Shown in pieces: positions 50,816 to 53,787 of a DNA stretch of 53,787 nt. The stretch's first letter is position 1. Every line of letters begins with the position of its first letter. This DNA is from Streptomyces viridiviolaceus (GTDB taxonomy: Bacteria > Actinomycetota > Actinomycetes > Streptomycetales > Streptomycetaceae): assembly GCF_014650995.1 (NCBI RefSeq), contig NZ_BMWA01000029.1, positions 1-53,787 of the forward strand, in the 5' to 3' direction. The notes beneath the pieces were generated by a model. The model did not search any database. It saw only the letters and a program-made list of their open reading frames with translations, and had not been told where the DNA came from. Position numbers and translations under genes: made by a program.

Positions 50816-50819
<4 letters not shown>
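50580..50819 (-). CDS. Small membrane-associated protein between gatA and gatB (79 aa)
   Basis: The protein starts MSKLSKAKGFKKSKNGLYLS and has two hydrophobic stretches, MATTAFGAFSVAKQA and LVDAAVSAAAIVTGLAILYREL, ending KRLGDDDVLLG. Its GTG overlaps the gatA stop by 4 bp (GTGA), and gatB begins 15 bp after its stop, so it is translated within the gat operon. From memory S. coelicolor has a similar gene at the same place. A role in anchoring or regulating GatCAB is possible but unproven. Confidence 0.75.
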
Positions 50820-52312
<1,493 letters not shown>

Positions 52313-52318
52313 GGCGGG

Positions 52319-52615
52319 TTACTCCTCCCCCAGGATCTGCGGCACCTTGAAACGCTGCTGCTCCTGGGCCGGGGCGCCGGAGAGCGCCTGCTCGGGCGTG
52401 AGCGACGGACGGACCTCGTCCGGCCGCATGACGTTCGTCAGCGGGAGCGGGTGCGAGGTCGGCGGTACGTCTTGGTCGGCGACCTCGCTGACGCGGGCGA
52501 CCGCGCCGATGATGTCGTCCAGCTGTCCCGCGAAGTGCTCGAGCTCTTCGGGCTTCAGCTCCAGACGCGCCAGCCGGGCGAGGTGGGCGACCTCCTCGCG
52601 CGTGATGCCAGGCAT
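52319..52615 (-). CDS. gatC: Aspartyl/glutamyl-tRNA amidotransferase subunit C
   Basis: A 98-aa stabilising subunit that wraps around GatA. It has the typical TREEVAHLARLARLELKPEE helix at the N-terminus, then HFAGQLDDIIGAVARVSEVA, the MRPDEVRPSLT motif and the C-terminal FKVPQILGEE. It is the first gene of gatC-gatA-79 aa-gatB, with GAGGAACG upstream of the ATG. Confidence 0.95.
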   Translation of the reverse strand: MPGITREEVAHLARLARLELKPEELEHFAGQLDDIIGAVARVSEVADQDVPPTSHPLPLTNVMRPDEVRPSLTPEQALSGAPAQEQQRFKVPQILGEE

Positions 52616-52709
52616 GCAGCGTTCCTCTGGGGTGAGTGTGTGTGGTTTGGCCCAATCCTATGGGGCGGGGCCGGGTGCCCGTGAAACGGTTTCCCCCGAG
52701 CCGGGGCTG

Positions 52710-53201
52710 TCAGCGACGCGCGTCCCATGCCGGGCTGCTCAGGAAGTGGTTGTCGTAGAGGTCCTGGACGTCGAGGATGCTCTCCGGCGGGACCTCGCCG
52801 AGGCGGATGCGCTGGAGATGGCGGAAGTACTCGAAGCGCTCGACGCCGGGGGCGAGGACGATCAGGATGTCGGCGTCGGCGCCGGGGGCGGCGGCGAAGG
52901 CGTGCGGCCGGTTCGGCGGGACGACGACCAGGTCGCCGCGTTCGGCGGTGAGCACGTCCTCGCCGGAGAGCAGCAGGGCCTCGCCGTCCAGCATGAAGAA
53001 CATCTCGGCCGAGCCCTTGTGGAAGTGGGGGCGGGCACCGTCGGCGCCGTCGGTGAGGGTGACGCGCTGGGTGGACAGCGCCCCGCCGGTCGCGCTGCTG
53101 TCGGCCAGCAGCCTGACGGTGACGGGGGCACGGCCGAGGACCTCGGCCTCGGCGTCACGGACGACGACGGAGTCGTCGAACTTCGGTCCGAACAGTGACA
53201 T
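52710..53201 (-). CDS. Cupin-domain protein
   Basis: A 163-aa single-domain cupin. The metal-site motifs are RPHFHKGSAEMFFMLDGEALLL (His, His and Glu of motif 1, about 57-78) and GDLVVVPPNRPHAFAAAPG (motif 2 His). The C-terminus (FEYFRHLQRIRLGEVPPESI then LYDNHFLSSPAW) resembles AraC-like sugar or quercetinase-type cupins of Streptomyces. It may be an enzyme or a ligand sensor; no partner is adjacent. AGGAG precedes the ATG. Upstream lies a tandem-repeat region. Confidence 0.85.
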   Translation of the reverse strand: MSLFGPKFDDSVVVRDAEAEVLGRAPVTVRLLADSSATGGALSTQRVTLTDGADGARPHFHKGSAEMFFMLDGEALLLSGEDVLTAERGDLVVVPPNRPHAFAAAPGADADILIVLAPGVERFEYFRHLQRIRLGEVPPESILDVQDLYDNHFLSSPAWDARR

Positions 53202-53557
53202 GGCTCGGCTCCTGGGGTTCGGCTGCCGCGCGTACGGAACGCGGGTACCCGGCGGAGGGGTGCGCAGGGCACAGGACGGCGAGTTCGTCTCACGGCCGGC
53301 GTCCGGACGCGAGAGGGCACGCTGGGCGCGTAGGGCACGGCACGCCCGGCGCTACGGGCACGCGATGGCACGCCCGGAGGGGGCAGAAACGGGACCGCAC
53401 GCTCGGCGCGTCGCGCGACAGCGCTCGGGGCGGAGGGCACGAAGCGGCACACCCGGCCCGACGGGCACGCGACGGCACACCCGGGGCGGCGGACACGGCA
53501 CCGAACGCTCGACGCGCAAGCAGCAGACGGCACGCTCGGCACGTGGGGCACCGGCGG
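53202..53557. repeat. Low-complexity intergenic region with short degenerate repeats
   Basis: Made of variants of GGCACGCNCGGCGCG and GGGCACGCGACGGCACACCC. It contains few T's, so the minus strand stays open in several frames, all giving Arg/Pro/Cys/Val-rich low-complexity sequence. No start with a good ribosome binding site leads into a recognisable protein. The 137-bp tandem unit begins within its right part. Confidence 0.6.
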
Positions 53558-53787
53558 GCACACCCGCCGCGTAGAGGACGAGAGGGCACGCACGGCACGA
53601 CGGGCACGCAACGGCACGCTCGGGGGCAGACACGGCACCGAACGCTCGGCACGCAAAGCACCAGACGGCGCGCTCGGCGCGTCGGGCATGGTCGGCACAC
53701 CCGCCGCGTCGAGGACGAGAGGGCACGCACGGCACGACGGGCACGCAACGGCACGCTCGGGGGCAGACACGGCACCGAACGCTCGGC
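53558..53787. repeat. Tandem repeat with 137-bp period, cut by the window edge
   Basis: The 93 bases at 53558-53650 recur at 53695-53787 with one mismatch (A at 53573, C at 53710). The 44 bases between them (ACGCAAAGCACCAGACGGCG...) have a diverged counterpart at about 53512-53557. So at least 1.7 to 2 units are present, and the array continues beyond the window. Confidence 0.9.

Noticed and set aside
53290..53787. Several overlapping minus-strand frames rich in VPC/RACR motifs
   Set aside because: Open in more than one frame because the repeat has few T's; sequence follows the repeat, not codon bias of a gene.
53558..53787. Possible CRISPR array
   Set aside because: The unit is 137 bp with repeated interior rather than about 30-bp repeats with unique spacers, and no cas genes are near.

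Overview
The window is very GC-rich DNA with GC-ending codons, AGGAG-type ribosome binding sites, frequent GTG starts and many long spurious antisense reading frames. It contains a urease gamma/beta fusion, LAL-type LuxR and PucR regulators and a lipoprotein glucose/sorbosone dehydrogenase. All of this indicates a Streptomyces-type actinomycete chromosome. From memory, the gene order closely follows the S. coelicolor core segment from accB to gatCAB, seen here in reverse; I could not check that by search. I see no rRNA, tRNA, CRISPR array, prophage or insertion sequence.

Layout. 1-9.7 kb: the 5' tip of an acyl-CoA carboxylase beta subunit, a Tat-exported PL8 polysaccharide lyase, a B12-radical SAM protein resembling the hopanoid C-3 methylase HpnR, a YceI protein, a cysteine hydrolase, a chloramphenicol-type (Cmx) exporter behind a duplicated promoter and a leader peptide, a Gly-rich membrane protein and a SLATT-like protein. 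9.7-21.9 kb: citramalate synthase with a leader peptide and attenuator, a secreted beta-propeller protein, a nitrogen cluster (TetR, agmatine deiminase, atypical urease ureC and ureAB, divergent NCS1 permease), then ilvE and leuB. 21.9-28.2 kb: proline catabolism (pruA, proline dehydrogenase, divergent PucR regulator) and a TetR/DHA2 exporter pair. 28.2-33.9 kb: ilvB-ilvH-ilvC followed by serA, with the ilvB leader peptide and attenuator. 33.9-48.3 kb: a GGDEF/degenerate-EAL membrane protein, a hydroxyacid dehydrogenase, an aldo/keto reductase, a sorbosone dehydrogenase lipoprotein, an LAL regulator coupled to a 61-aa protein, a membrane protein, a GNAT acetyltransferase and an MMPL transporter. 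48.4-53.8 kb: a decayed methyltransferase, the gatC-gatA-(79 aa)-gatB operon, a cupin and a 137-bp tandem repeat running off the edge.

How it fits together. Much of the window is branched-chain amino acid synthesis: cimA, ilvBHC, ilvE and leuB, with serA beside them. Two of the transcription units (ilvB and cimA) begin with short leader peptides that carry rare Ile/Val/Leu codons and are followed by Rho-independent terminators. A third leader peptide precedes the drug exporter. All three leaders start 6-7 nt after a -10-like element, so each looks leaderless. The most interesting signals are regulatory: the duplicated WblC-like promoter with its leader peptide, the cimA attenuator, and a three-palindrome operator spaced evenly between the proline genes. 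The divergent urease cluster without maturation genes and the hpnR-yceI pair are the next most interesting.
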